Assembly (NCBI GenBank): GCA_900553955.1
Contig: USFO01000011.1
Span: forward strand, 1 to 24,498
Direction: 5' to 3'
Source of the DNA: an uncultured Oscillospiraceae bacterium
GTDB lineage: Bacteria; Bacillota; Clostridia; Oscillospirales; Ruminococcaceae
DNA length: 24,498 bases
A program made the position numbers and the translations under genes. How positions within the stretch are numbered: the stretch's first letter is position 1; each line of letters starts with the position of its first letter. Below, one piece after another: positions 1-8,362 of the stretch. Below the pieces are notes generated by a model. The model saw only the letters and a list, made by a program, of their open reading frames with translations, was not told the origin of the DNA and did not search any database.

Positions 1-85
1 TGTACATAACAACATAATAGCACAAAGCGCGGATTTTTACAAATCAATTTTTGCTAAATTTATTAAGAAAGGAGCGCCCCGAAAA

Positions 86-790
86 TTGAGCAGCTTTGTA
101 AGTCTTAAAGATGTTTGCAAACGCTATACCATGGGCGAAGTTACTATCACCGCCTCCGACCATGTCAGCTTCGACATAGAAAAGGGCGAGTTTGTGGTAA
201 TCGTCGGTCCCTCCGGCGCGGGAAAAACCACCATCCTGAATATGCTCGGCGGAATGGACACCGTCACCGAGGGAGACATAATCGTTGACGGAAACAATGT
301 GGCGAAATATAACAACAAGGAGCTTATAACCTACCGCAGGTACGATATAGGCTTCGTTTTCCAGTTCTACAATCTTATTCAGAACCTCACCGCCAAGGAG
401 AACGTGGAGCTTGCTTCGCAGATATGCAAGAATCCCCTCGACCCGGACACGGTGCTCAAGCAGGTGGGGCTTGAAAAGCGGGAAAACAACTTCCCGGCGC
501 AGCTCTCCGGCGGCGAACAGCAGCGCGTGGCGATAGCCCGCGCCCTCGCCAAAAACCCGAAAATTCTGCTCTGCGACGAGCCTACCGGCGCGCTTGACTA
601 CGTTACCGGCAAGCAGATTCTCAAGCTTTTGCAGGATTGCTGCCGCCAAAACGGCATGACTGTAATCGTAATCACCCACAACCTTGCCCTTACCCCCATG
701 GCAGATAAGGTCATCCACATCAACAGCAGCAAGGTCACGGGAATTGAAATAAACGAAAATCCCACCCCGGTTGAGCAAATCGAATGGTGA
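86..790 (+). CDS. ABC transporter ATP-binding protein (MacB/LolD type)
   Basis: This 234-residue protein is the ATPase of an ABC exporter of the MacB/LolD class, which couples ATP hydrolysis to an FtsX-type permease at the membrane. Walker A (GPSGAGKTT) lies at residues 41-49, the signature LSGGEQQ at 140-146, Walker B (ILLCDEP) at 160-166 and the H-loop histidine in VIVITHN near 197. Length is normal for the family. The start is TTG at 86, chosen for the AAAGGAG about 10 bases upstream and because the family begins just before the first strand. The permease gene starts 19 bp after the stop, so the two are surely co-transcribed. Related pairs in Firmicutes export antimicrobial peptides or act on the envelope. 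The substrate cannot be told from sequence, and no two-component regulator is visible in the window. Confidence 0.95.
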   Translation: MSSFVSLKDVCKRYTMGEVTITASDHVSFDIEKGEFVVIVGPSGAGKTTILNMLGGMDTVTEGDIIVDGNNVAKYNNKELITYRRYDIGFVFQFYNLIQNLTAKENVELASQICKNPLDPDTVLKQVGLEKRENNFPAQLSGGEQQRVAIARALAKNPKILLCDEPTGALDYVTGKQILKLLQDCCRQNGMTVIVITHNLALTPMADKVIHINSSKVTGIEINENPTPVEQIEW

Positions 791-809
791 CGGAAGGGAG
801 GGTGCGCTT

Positions 810-3800
810 TTGAAATCGGCGCTGTTCAAGGACATAATAAGAGAAATCAAGCGCACAAAAAGCCGCTTTTTCTCGATTTTTGCGATAATCGCACTGGGAG
901 CTGGCTTCTTTTCCGGCTTGAAGGCAGCCTGCCCGGATATGCTTGCCACACAGGAGGCGTATTTTCGCGACAATAACCTTATGGATATTCACCTGCTTTC
1001 CACCTATGGCTTTGACGAGGACGATATGGACGCCATCCGCGCCGTTGATGGCATTCGCGGGATTTATCCGACCTACTCGAAGGATGTTTTTGTTAAGAAC
1101 GACCGCAACGCAAACCTTATTGCGAAGATGATTGCAATCCCCGATGTTACGACAGCGGCATACGCCGACAAAACCATTGACGAACCCGTTGTGCTAAAGG
1201 GGCGTATGCCCCAGAGTGCCAACGAATGTGTGGTGGAAAAACATTCCCAAATGCGAACCACCTTTAATATCGGTGACACCGTAAGCGTTTATACCACGGA
1301 TTCGGAGAATCCTCTCAGCGATTCCCTTGTGCGGGACAGCTGGACGGTGGTGGGCATCGTGATGAACCCGCAGTACATAAGCTATGAGCGTGGCAACACA
1401 ACCATAGGCGACGGCTCAATAGACACCTACATAATGATTCCGGAAAGCAACTTCTGCTATGAAGTTTACACCGACGTTTACCTCACTATGGAGGACGCCG
1501 CCGCATATGGCGCATTCGACGACGGCTATTGGAACGTGATGGACGGCAATGTGGAGGAATTCGAAGCGGTGGCGGACGTCCGCAAGGAGGAACGCTTCGC
1601 CGAAATAAAGGAGGAAGCGGAAAAACAGCTTGCAGACGCGAAAAAGAAGCTGGCGGATGGCGAAAAAGAGGCGAACGAAAAGCTCACCGATGCGAAAAAC
1701 ACCCTTGACGACGCCCGAAAGAAGCTTGTAAAAGGCGAAAGAGAGCTTAAAAAGGGCTGGAAGCAGTACAACGATGGCAGGGAACAGTACAACGAGGGTA
1801 AAAAGGAGTTCGACGAAAAAATCGCCGACGCGGAACGCCGGATTGCCGAAGCGGAGCAGCAGCTTGCAGACGGCTGGGCGCAGTACAACGCCGGAGTGCA
1901 GCGGCTCACCGAGGAAATTGAAAAATCCGTTCAGGACATACTCGACAAGTATTCAAGGGAACAGATTGAAGAAAAAATCGAGGAGATAAAAAAGGCCATT
2001 GAGGCGGGGCAAGGCTCGCCGGAGATGGAAAAGCTGCTGGAGGAGCTTGAGGAGGATTTGAAGCAGATAGAGAATCTGCCGGAAAAAATCGAACAGGCAA
2101 TCGCCGGCGCGAAGGAACTTAAAGAGGCGAAGGAACAGCTCGATAAAGCCGGAGAGCAGCTTAACAGCGCAAAGCTTTGGCTCGGCGTTGAGAAAGAAAA
2201 TGGGCAAAAGCAGCTTGACGAAGCCGCCGCAGAGCTGAGCAAGGCATATAAAACCCTCCGCGACAGTGAAAAGCAGCTTGCGGACGGTTGGGACGAATAC
2301 AACGACGGTTTAGCAAAATACGAGGAGGCAAAAGCGGAATCCGACCAAAAGCTTGCGGACGCACGCCAACAGATTCTGGACGCGGAAAAGAAAGTTGCGA
2401 AGCTGAAAAAGCCCACATGGTATGTCTTTACCAGAAAGGATAACCCCGGCTTTAGCACCTACGAAAGCGATGCTTACCGCATTGAAAACGTGTGCAAAAT
2501 ATTCCCGGTGTTTTTCTTCCTTGTGGCGATTTTGGTCTGCCTTACCACCATGACCCGTATGGTGGAGGAGGAGCGCACGCAGATAGGCACGCTCAAGGCG
2601 CTGGGCTACTCAAAGGCGGCGATTGCGTCGAAGTTCATTGTATATTCCGCGCTGGCAAGCCTTTCCGGCTCGGTAGTGGGCATTGCAGCGGGTTCGTTCA
2701 TTTTCCCGACGGTAATTTACAGCGCCTACGAAATGCTGTACAAAACTCCGGCGCTGAAGCTTCAGCCCATGCCAGAAGTGTGGGTGCTTGTCACGCTGTG
2801 CGCCCTTGTCTGCACCACCGCGGCGGCGCTTATGGCATGCATGGCGGAGCTTCGCTCCAACCCGGCGGCGCTTATGCGCCCGAAGGCTCCGAAGGCGGGC
2901 AAGCGCGTTCTCCTTGAGAAAATACCGTTTATTTGGAAGCGCCTGAGCTTCACCCGCAAGGTTACGGTTCGGAACCTGTTCCGCTATAAAAAACGCATTT
3001 TTATGACCATTCTCGGCATTGCGGGTTGCACCGCACTGACCATGGCGGGCTTCGGAATTTATTCTTCAATCTCTGTAATTTTGGATAAACAGTACAGTGA
3101 GATTTTTAACTACGACCTGATTGTGGTGCTCGATTCTGACGCGGGTGAATACACTCTTGAAACCGTCGACAAGGCTCTTGAGGAGGACGAAAACACCACC
3201 GAAAACGTCGAACTTTACATGAAGAGCCTTTCCTATAAGGGAATCGGAGACACTTCGCTTGTTGTGGCGAAGGATACTACGAAGCTTGCGGATGTGGTGA
3301 AGTTTAATGACCGCGTGACCGGCAACCCACTTGAGCTTACCGACGATGGCGTGATAATCACGGAGCGCTTTGCGGAGCTTTCCGGCCTTTCTGCCGGCGA
3401 CGAGTTCACGTTCACCTGCGGCGGCGAAGAAATTACCGCGAAGGTTTCCGCCGTCACCGAAAACTATACGCTGCACTTCGTCTATATGACGGAAAATCTT
3501 TACGAAAAGCTTTGCGGAGCAAAGCCCTCAAACAACACATATTTTACCATAATGAAGGACACCGGCGATGAGGCTCAGAAAGAAATGGGCGAACGCCTGA
3601 TGAGCCTTGACGGTGTGCAGGCGCTTTCCTTCGTCAAGGACAACCGCGAATCATTCGGCAACACGGTAAAGAACCTCAATTATGTGGTTATTCTCATAAT
3701 TGTTTCCGCTGCGATGCTGGCGTTTGTGGTGCTTTACAACCTTACAAATATCAATATCACGGAGCGAATCCGCGAAATTGCCACCATAAAGGTGCTCGGA

Positions 3801-4076
3801 TTTTACGACAACGAGGTTTCTGCCTATGTTTTCCGCGAAAACATATTGCTCACGCTCATTGGAGATGCTATCGGGCTTGGAGCGGGCGTGTGGCTGCACC
3901 GCTTTGTAATTCAGGTGGCGCAGACCGACTCTGTCATGTTCGGCAGAACGCTGCCGCTGTGGTGTTTTGCAGCCGCGTTTGTGCTGACACTGATTTTCGC
4001 CCTTCTGGTTGACTTCATCATGCACTTCCGTCTAAAAAAGGTCAGTATGGTGGAATCTCTGAAATCGGTAGAATAA
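810..4076 (+). CDS. Giant FtsX-family ABC transporter permease with coiled-coil extracytoplasmic insert
   Basis: This 1088-residue permease is the partner of the preceding ATPase. There is one membrane segment near residues 20-40, a folded extracytoplasmic part, then a long Glu/Lys/Ala-rich coiled coil at about 257-535. It is followed by a first FtsX domain (membrane segment near 563-585, with EEERTQIGTLKALGYSK after it) and a second FtsX domain near the C-terminus that repeats the pattern (ERIREIATIKVLGF). The coiled coil contains repeated units such as GWKQYNDG, GWAQYNAG and GWDEYNDG, a pattern also met in YhgE/Pip-like proteins. An upstream in-frame TTG at 771 overlaps the ATPase gene. I prefer TTG at 810 because GGAAGGGAGG sits 7-8 bases before it and the product then begins with the usual basic stretch before the first helix. 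Substrate unknown. Confidence 0.93.
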   Translation: MKSALFKDIIREIKRTKSRFFSIFAIIALGAGFFSGLKAACPDMLATQEAYFRDNNLMDIHLLSTYGFDEDDMDAIRAVDGIRGIYPTYSKDVFVKNDRNANLIAKMIAIPDVTTAAYADKTIDEPVVLKGRMPQSANECVVEKHSQMRTTFNIGDTVSVYTTDSENPLSDSLVRDSWTVVGIVMNPQYISYERGNTTIGDGSIDTYIMIPESNFCYEVYTDVYLTMEDAAAYGAFDDGYWNVMDGNVEEFEAVADVRKEERFAEIKEEAEKQLADAKKKLADGEKEANEKLTDAKNTLDDARKKLVKGERELKKGWKQYNDGREQYNEGKKEFDEKIADAERRIAEAEQQLADGWAQYNAGVQRLTEEIEKSVQDILDKYSREQIEEKIEEIKKAIEAGQGSPEMEKLLEELEEDLKQIENLPEKIEQAIAGAKELKEAKEQLDKAGEQLNSAKLWLGVEKENGQKQLDEAAAELSKAYKTLRDSEKQLADGWDEYNDGLAKYEEAKAESDQKLADARQQILDAEKKVAKLKKPTWYVFTRKDNPGFSTYESDAYRIENVCKIFPVFFFLVAILVCLTTMTRMVEEERTQIGTLKALGYSKAAIASKFIVYSALASLSGSVVGIAAGSFIFPTVIYSAYEMLYKTPALKLQPMPEVWVLVTLCALVCTTAAALMACMAELRSNPAALMRPKAPKAGKRVLLEKIPFIWKRLSFTRKVTVRNLFRYKKRIFMTILGIAGCTALTMAGFGIYSSISVILDKQYSEIFNYDLIVVLDSDAGEYTLETVDKALEEDENTTENVELYMKSLSYKGIGDTSLVVAKDTTKLADVVKFNDRVTGNPLELTDDGVIITERFAELSGLSAGDEFTFTCGGEEITAKVSAVTENYTLHFVYMTENLYEKLCGAKPSNNTYFTIMKDTGDEAQKEMGERLMSLDGVQALSFVKDNRESFGNTVKNLNYVVILIIVSAAMLAFVVLYNLTNINITERIREIATIKVLGFYDNEVSAYVFRENILLTLIGDAIGLGAGVWLHRFVIQVAQTDSVMFGRTLPLWCFAAAFVLTLIFALLVDFIMHFRLKKVSMVESLKSVE

Positions 4077-4168
4077 GATTGTGGCGCGCAGCGGGGCAAT
4101 GCAGAATAGTGTGGAGCTTGCAGAGTGGAGAGCGGAGTTTTGCACTGCGGCGACTGAGAGCGTTTTTG

Positions 4169-4221
4169 GCTCCCCCTGTGCAAGGGGAGCTGGATTGCTG
4201 CGTAAAGGATTCAAGCAGCAA
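4169..4221. repeat. Two adjacent intergenic hairpins (possible dispersed repeat)
   Basis: The 322-base spacer 4077-4398 has no convincing gene. It holds two inverted repeats: GCTCCCC (4169-4175) with GGGGAGC (4184-4190), and TTGCTGC (4195-4201) with GCAGCAA (4215-4221). Neither is followed by a T tract, so they are not simple terminators. The first resembles, from memory only, palindromes scattered in spacers of Oscillospiraceae genomes. The rest of the spacer shows nothing recognisable until the promoter at 4358. Confidence 0.45.
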
Positions 4222-4357
4222 GACTTAGGGGCTGTATCCGCGACAAGGCATAGCGTCTACACATTGAAAACAGTTCCATATCTTCACGCGTATCACAACT
4301 TTTCTGTAAATTTTTTTGAAAAAAGTTCGCAGCAGTCTTTATTTTTCAGTAATAACG

Positions 4358-4366
4358 TGATATAAT
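4358..4366 (+). promoter_or_regulatory. Extended -10 promoter for the 61-residue gene
   Basis: TGATATAAT is an extended -10 (TG at 4358-4359, TATAAT at 4361-4366), 32 bases before the ATG at 4399. The -35 region (TTTATT at 4338-4343, 17 bases away) is weak, as is common with extended -10 elements. Confidence 0.65.
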
Positions 4367-4398
4367 CTATTTATAGAATATATAGGGAGGGCTTTGCC

Positions 4399-4584
4399 AT
4401 GCTCAGAATCGAAGACCAAATTGAAAACTCTACCGCGATGATTAAAACCGCCGACTATATCGAATCTCAGATTCGTAAAATCAACAGCGACAATGGCGGT
4501 GTAGCCGATCAGTTCGTTGAAATCGCTAAAGAAGCAGTTGAGAAAATGCGCGATACAATGCGCCAGGGCGGCATCATCAGATAA
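4399..4584 (+). CDS. Small hypothetical protein (61 aa)
   Basis: I do not recognise this 61-residue protein. It is mostly charged and predicted helical, with no membrane segment, no cysteine and no signal peptide. Its middle (ADQFVEIAKEAVEKMRDTM) reads as an amphipathic helix. Evidence that it is real: AGGGAGG eight bases before the ATG, an extended -10 promoter just upstream, and a strong terminator 23 bases after the stop, so it is a compact single-gene unit. A 130-residue frame runs on the opposite strand over the same DNA, but it has no ribosome binding site or promoter and its start lies beyond the terminator. Function unknown; a small regulatory or adaptor protein is only a guess. Confidence 0.75.
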   Translation: MLRIEDQIENSTAMIKTADYIESQIRKINSDNGGVADQFVEIAKEAVEKMRDTMRQGGIIR

Positions 4585-4606
4585 TATATTTTCTGAATCA
4601 GTATGT

Positions 4607-4641
4607 AAAAAAGCACCGAGGTAAGTCTCGGTGCTTTTTTT
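4607..4641 (+). terminator. Rho-independent terminator
   Basis: AAGCACCGAG pairs with CTCGGTGCTT around a GTAAGT loop, followed by a run of T. It closes the 61-residue gene. The A tract on the 5' side could let it also work on the other strand. Confidence 0.93.
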
Positions 4642-4824
4642 GCGGGGGAGATGGAGGAGCCATGCAAGGTATGGGAACATTGCGGTGAAGTCGCCTTGGA
4701 TCACCTTGTTTACAAGGGAGCTAAGATTCACTCACCATCGCCGCGGAGCAGCTTTTAAACAAAATGATATTTTTGCATCCTTTTCTGTTCACAAAATCTT
4801 AAACAAAAACAAAACCCTTCGACG
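4642..4824. other. Spacer with no recognised content
   Basis: Between the terminator and the next promoter I see no gene, repeat or structured element. Open frames here lack ribosome binding sites and run through the terminator or the promoter. Confidence 0.5.
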
Positions 4825-4853
4825 TTTACAAAAAGCGCAAAGAATGTTATAAT
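4825..4853 (+). promoter_or_regulatory. Sigma-A promoter of the RodA/FtsW-family gene
   Basis: TTTACA (4825-4830), a 17-base spacer and a perfect TATAAT (4848-4853) preceded by TG at 4845-4846. It lies 33 bases before the GTG at 4887. This is one of the best promoters in the window. Confidence 0.85.
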
Positions 4854-4886
4854 ATAATGTAATGCTGCTTGAAAAGGAGGAAAAAG

Positions 4887-6029
4887 GTGCAAAAAATAAG
4901 AGCTTCAATAAAAAAATACCTTAAAACCGTCGATAAATGGATACTTTTGTTTTGCATTTTTCTTTCCACACTCAGCGTGCTGCTGCTGTATAGTCTGTAC
5001 CAGTCCAATGTGGCAAGCACGCTTCGCCTTTCGGAAAGAACCTGCATAGTCCAGCTTGCCGCAATGTTTATGGGGCTTACCGCGGCGGTGATAATTTCGA
5101 ATATAGATTACCATTTTATAGTAAAACTCTGGAAGCTGTACATACCGGTTTCGGTTTTCCTCGTGCTGCTGACGTTCTTCGTCGGTTTGCAGGTTGACGA
5201 AAGTGTCGATGACAAGGCATGGCTGCGGCTGCCCTTCGGACTGACCTTTCAGCCGTCGGAGCTGCTGAAAATCTGCTTTATTATGAGCTTTGCCTACCAC
5301 CTTTCAAAGGTGAAAAGTGAACTGAACAAGCCGCTTAATATGTTGCTGCTGTGCATTCACGGCGCAGTGCCGATTTTGCTGATACACTTTCAAGGCGACG
5401 ATGGTACGGCAATCGTTTTTGCATTCATCTTCGTGGTGATGCTGTTCGCAGCGGGGATTGATTGGAAATATATGCTCGCCGGTGCGGCGATGCTTGCGGT
5501 GGCGGTGCCTATTGCATGGCAATATTTGCTTACCGACGACCAGCGCGGGCGCTTTTTAGCTCTGTATTTTTCAGAATATAACGGCACCGCCGTGGACGAT
5601 TACCAACAAAGCCGCGGGCTTATTTCCATCGGTCTGGGGCAGCTTCTCGGCAAGGGGCTTTTTAAAAAAGACTATTACTATGTTCCGATGATGCATAACG
5701 ACTTCATATTTTCGTTTATCGGCCAGGCACTGGGATTTGTCGGCGCAATGATTGTGGTGGCGACGCTTTGCGGAATCTGCCTGCGCGCCATAAGCAACGC
5801 CCGCACCGCCTACGACCCGCTTGGCGCGTACATATGCTACGGATTTTTTGCGATGTTTTTTTCACAGTGTCTTATAAACATCGGAATGTGTGTCAGTGCG
5901 CTGCCGGTAATCGGCATTACGCTGCCGTTTTTAAGTGCGGGCGGAACCTCCGTCTGCATAACCTATCTTGGCGTAGGACTGCTGCTCAGCGTGCAGGTTC
6001 ACCGCCAAAGAAACCTTTTCTTTGAATAA
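4887..6029 (+). CDS. RodA/FtsW/SpoVE (SEDS) family peptidoglycan glycosyltransferase
   Basis: This 380-residue multi-pass protein belongs to the SEDS family, which polymerises lipid II into glycan strands together with a class B penicillin-binding protein. Signs are about ten membrane segments, FQPSELLK in the middle, GKGLFKKDYYYVPMMHNDFIFSFIG in parts (the family HTDFIF loop, here HNDFIF), and the C-terminal LPVIGITLPFLSAGGTS. The N-terminus is a short basic cytoplasmic tail. The start is GTG at 4887, six bases after AGGAGG; an upstream TTG at 4869 lies before that ribosome binding site and is less likely. A sugar kinase follows after 16 bases. The gene is not in a division cluster, which favours a RodA-like elongation role over FtsW, but I cannot exclude SpoVE. 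Confidence 0.9.
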   Translation: MQKIRASIKKYLKTVDKWILLFCIFLSTLSVLLLYSLYQSNVASTLRLSERTCIVQLAAMFMGLTAAVIISNIDYHFIVKLWKLYIPVSVFLVLLTFFVGLQVDESVDDKAWLRLPFGLTFQPSELLKICFIMSFAYHLSKVKSELNKPLNMLLLCIHGAVPILLIHFQGDDGTAIVFAFIFVVMLFAAGIDWKYMLAGAAMLAVAVPIAWQYLLTDDQRGRFLALYFSEYNGTAVDDYQQSRGLISIGLGQLLGKGLFKKDYYYVPMMHNDFIFSFIGQALGFVGAMIVVATLCGICLRAISNARTAYDPLGAYICYGFFAMFFSQCLINIGMCVSALPVIGITLPFLSAGGTSVCITYLGVGLLLSVQVHRQRNLFFE

Positions 6030-6045
6030 CAGGAGCTGATTTTTT

Positions 6046-7002
6046 ATGAAATACTCTGCCGCTATCGACCTTGGCGGAACAAATATAGGTGTGGGAATTG
6101 TCGGCGAGGACGGAACACTGCTTCACAACATTTCCGTTCCGGTGGAGGACGCTTCCACAGCCGCGGCACTGATTTCTCAGCTTGTGGCGGCGGTGCGCCT
6201 TGGCGCAGAGGGCGTGGACATGGAGCTTTCGTCCATGGAATTTGTGGGCGTGGGTGTACCAGGCATAAGCAGCGGCGCGAAAGGTCCGGTTATTTTTGCG
6301 CCCAACATTTTCTGGCGGAATGTGGATCTTGCCGCAGTGCTCGAGGAGCAGCTTGAGTTGCCGGTTCTTTTGGCAAACGATGCGGACTGTGCCGCCCTTG
6401 GTGAGTACAGTTTCGGCGCGGGCAAAAACTTCGGGAGCATGCTCATGCTCACTTTGGGAACCGGCGTCGGCGGCGCAATCGTCGCGGACGGCAAGCTTTT
6501 CAAAGGCTTCGGAAAGCACGCGGGCGAGTTTGGCCATGTGCCGCTGGTGCACGGCGGATTGCACTGCGGCTGCGGAAAAAACGGTTGCTTTGAGGCGTAT
6601 TGTTCCGCTCCGGCGCTGAAGCGTCAGACTCGCGCTGCCGCAGAACAGCACCCGGAATCTCTTATTTGGGAGATGACCGGCAATGACCTTTCCAAAATCG
6701 GCGGGCGAACCGCCTTTGACGCGGCGGAGCGCGGTGACATTACCGGTGCGATGGTAGTTGACCGCTATATAAGCTATCTTGCAGACGGAATTTCCGGTTT
6801 TGTGAACGTTTTCCGCCCGGAGGTAGTCATCCTCGGCGGCGGCGTGAGCAACCAGGGTGCTTCCCTTATCGACCCGCTGAACGAAAAGGTCGCGCACCTT
6901 TGCTATTCCCACGAAAGCATCGAGCCGCCGAAGGTGATAAAAGCTGCCCTTGGGAACAAGGCGGGCATCATCGGTGCGGGAATGCTGGGGTTTGAGCTTT
7001 GA
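6046..7002 (+). CDS. ROK family sugar kinase, probably glucokinase
   Basis: This 318-residue enzyme phosphorylates a hexose, most likely glucose, with ATP in the cytoplasm. DLGGTN (residues 8-13) is the phosphate-binding loop, NDAD (111-114) carries the catalytic Asp112, EFGH (161-164) is the sugar-binding ROK motif, and CGCGKNGC (174-181) holds the structural zinc cysteines. Length and motif order are normal for Firmicute glucokinases. N-acetylglucosamine or N-acetylmannosamine as substrate cannot be ruled out from sequence. The ATG has AGGAG ten bases upstream. It is the second gene of a transcript starting at the promoter near 4825 and ends before a terminator at 7061. Confidence 0.92.
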   Translation: MKYSAAIDLGGTNIGVGIVGEDGTLLHNISVPVEDASTAAALISQLVAAVRLGAEGVDMELSSMEFVGVGVPGISSGAKGPVIFAPNIFWRNVDLAAVLEEQLELPVLLANDADCAALGEYSFGAGKNFGSMLMLTLGTGVGGAIVADGKLFKGFGKHAGEFGHVPLVHGGLHCGCGKNGCFEAYCSAPALKRQTRAAAEQHPESLIWEMTGNDLSKIGGRTAFDAAERGDITGAMVVDRYISYLADGISGFVNVFRPEVVILGGGVSNQGASLIDPLNEKVAHLCYSHESIEPPKVIKAALGNKAGIIGAGMLGFEL

Positions 7003-7060
7003 GCTATGTCTGCGGCATTGCTGTGTATTATCTTTTGCCCGTAAAGGGTGCAAAGTAATG

Positions 7061-7087
7061 TGTGACCGCCATGCGGTCACATTTTTT
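7061..7087 (+). terminator. Rho-independent terminator after the sugar kinase
   Basis: TGTGACCGC pairs with GCGGTCACA around a CAT loop and is followed by six T. Confidence 0.92.
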
Positions 7088-7164
7088 ATAAACACACCAC
7101 ACTATTCGTCGTAAAAGCCGATTTTTTACCGCGGTTGTTCAAAGTTTTTTGGTGAGTATTCCCC

Positions 7165-7193
7165 TTGCCAAAAAGCTTGAGATATGCTATCAT
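7165..7193 (+). promoter_or_regulatory. Sigma-A promoter of the tsaE operon
   Basis: TTGCCA (7165-7170), a 17-base spacer and TATCAT (7188-7193) with TG at 7185-7186. Transcription would begin near 7200, which rules out the earlier in-frame start at 7149 for tsaE. Confidence 0.75.
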
Positions 7194-7232
7194 ATAAATT
7201 TAGAATATGTGGAAAAGGGGGCGAACTGCGCC

Positions 7233-7658
7233 TTGCAAAGCTTTGTATCACATTCCGAGGCGGAAACGGCAGACTTTGCCCGAGAGTTTGCAAAAACTCT
7301 AAAGCCGGGCGACGTAGTTGCGTTTTTCGGCGGACTTGGCGCAGGAAAAACCACTTTTACCAGATATATGTGCGAAGCACTCAACTGCCGGGACGATGTT
7401 TCAAGCCCGACATTTGCGTTGGTACACTGCTATCGGGCAAAATTCCCAATTTACCACTTCGATATGTACCGTATAAGCGGGTTCGACAACCTGTATTCCA
7501 CCGGATTTTTCGACTATCTCGACGCGGGCGGCGTGCTCGTAATCGAATGGAGCGAAAATGTGCTCGAATTCTTGCCGAAGGACATGATTCGCGTGGATAT
7601 AAAGCGTATAAGCGACAACGAACGCGAAATTACCGTGAAAAGGGGAGAGAAAAAATGA
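7233..7658 (+). CDS. tsaE: tRNA threonylcarbamoyladenosine biosynthesis ATPase TsaE
   Basis: TsaE is the ATPase that works with TsaB and TsaD to place threonylcarbamoyl on A37 of ANN-decoding tRNAs. Walker A GGLGAGKT is at residues 33-40, followed by the family motifs SSPTFALV, IYHFDMYR and VIEWSE. The start is TTG at 7233, giving 141 residues, normal for the family. AAGGGGG lies 11 bases upstream, slightly far. An earlier start at 7149 would precede the promoter. The stop overlaps the tsaB start (ATGA), so the two are translationally coupled. Confidence 0.92.
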   Translation: MQSFVSHSEAETADFAREFAKTLKPGDVVAFFGGLGAGKTTFTRYMCEALNCRDDVSSPTFALVHCYRAKFPIYHFDMYRISGFDNLYSTGFFDYLDAGGVLVIEWSENVLEFLPKDMIRVDIKRISDNEREITVKRGEKK

Positions 7659-8362
7659 AGATACTCGGCTTTGATACCGCAGCAAAAACCGCTTCCGTTG
7701 CACTGACGGATGGCGGCCGCCTTGTTTCCGAATTTTATCTCGACAGCGGCTTTACCCATAGTGAAACCGTTCTTCCGATGGCAAAGGCACTGCTCGACAA
7801 TGTCCGAATCAAGCCGGAGGATATTGATGTGTTTGCCGTAAACTGCGGACCGGGTTCTTTCACCGGACTCCGTATCGGAATTGCCGCCGTGAAGGCCATG
7901 GCGATGAGCCTTGATAAGCCTTGCGCGGCTGTTTCCACTTTGGAAGCACTTGCAGCAAATCTTCTTGGACGCAGTGGAATTATTTGCCCTGTTATGGACG
8001 CCCGCTGCAACCAGATGTATACAGCCTTTTTCAAGAGCGACGGAGAAACGCTTTCTCGTATTTGTGACGACAGAACCGTTTCCACCGACGCTCTTTTTGA
8101 GGATATAAAGAAAATTTTCGCCGAGGGCGGCGAAAAGATTATGCTTGTGGGCGATGGCGCGGAGATCTGCGCCGAGCGCTTCGGCGAACTTGTCGAAGCG
8201 GCTCCGCCGCAGCTTGTTAAGGGACATGCCTTCAGCGTTTGCCGCATTGCGGAAAAGCAAAGTGCCGAAGGCACAATCGTAACGGCGGCGGAGATTGTTC
8301 CGAACTATCTTAAACTTGCCCAGGCGGAAAAAGAAAAGCTTGAGAAAGAGGGTAAATTATGA
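7655..8362 (+). CDS. tsaB: tRNA threonylcarbamoyladenosine biosynthesis protein TsaB
   Basis: TsaB is the inactive ASKHA-fold partner that scaffolds TsaD and TsaE in t6A synthesis. The 235-residue product has the N-terminal strand FDTAAKTASVAL, THSE at 34-37 and the hallmark GPGSFTGLRIG at 65-75. Its length fits the family. The start is the ATG at 7655, with AGGGGAG about nine bases upstream, overlapping the tsaE stop. A longer open frame upstream in the same phase runs through tsaE in the wrong frame and should be ignored. It ends by overlapping rpiB with ATGA. The usual neighbours rimI and tsaD are not here. Confidence 0.94.
   Translation: MKILGFDTAAKTASVALTDGGRLVSEFYLDSGFTHSETVLPMAKALLDNVRIKPEDIDVFAVNCGPGSFTGLRIGIAAVKAMAMSLDKPCAAVSTLEALAANLLGRSGIICPVMDARCNQMYTAFFKSDGETLSRICDDRTVSTDALFEDIKKIFAEGGEKIMLVGDGAEICAERFGELVEAAPPQLVKGHAFSVCRIAEKQSAEGTIVTAAEIVPNYLKLAQAEKEKLEKEGKL

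Noticed and set aside
1526..2458. Several Ser/Phe-rich minus-strand frames over the permease
   Set aside because: They are antisense shadows of the Glu/Lys-rich coiled coil, whose codons give Ser/Phe/Leu on the reverse strand.
4081..4365. 94-residue plus-strand frame
   Set aside because: No ribosome binding site, runs through the hairpin repeats and into the promoter at 4358.
4339..4731. 130-residue minus-strand frame
   Set aside because: Antisense to the 61-residue gene, crosses a strong terminator, has no ribosome binding site.
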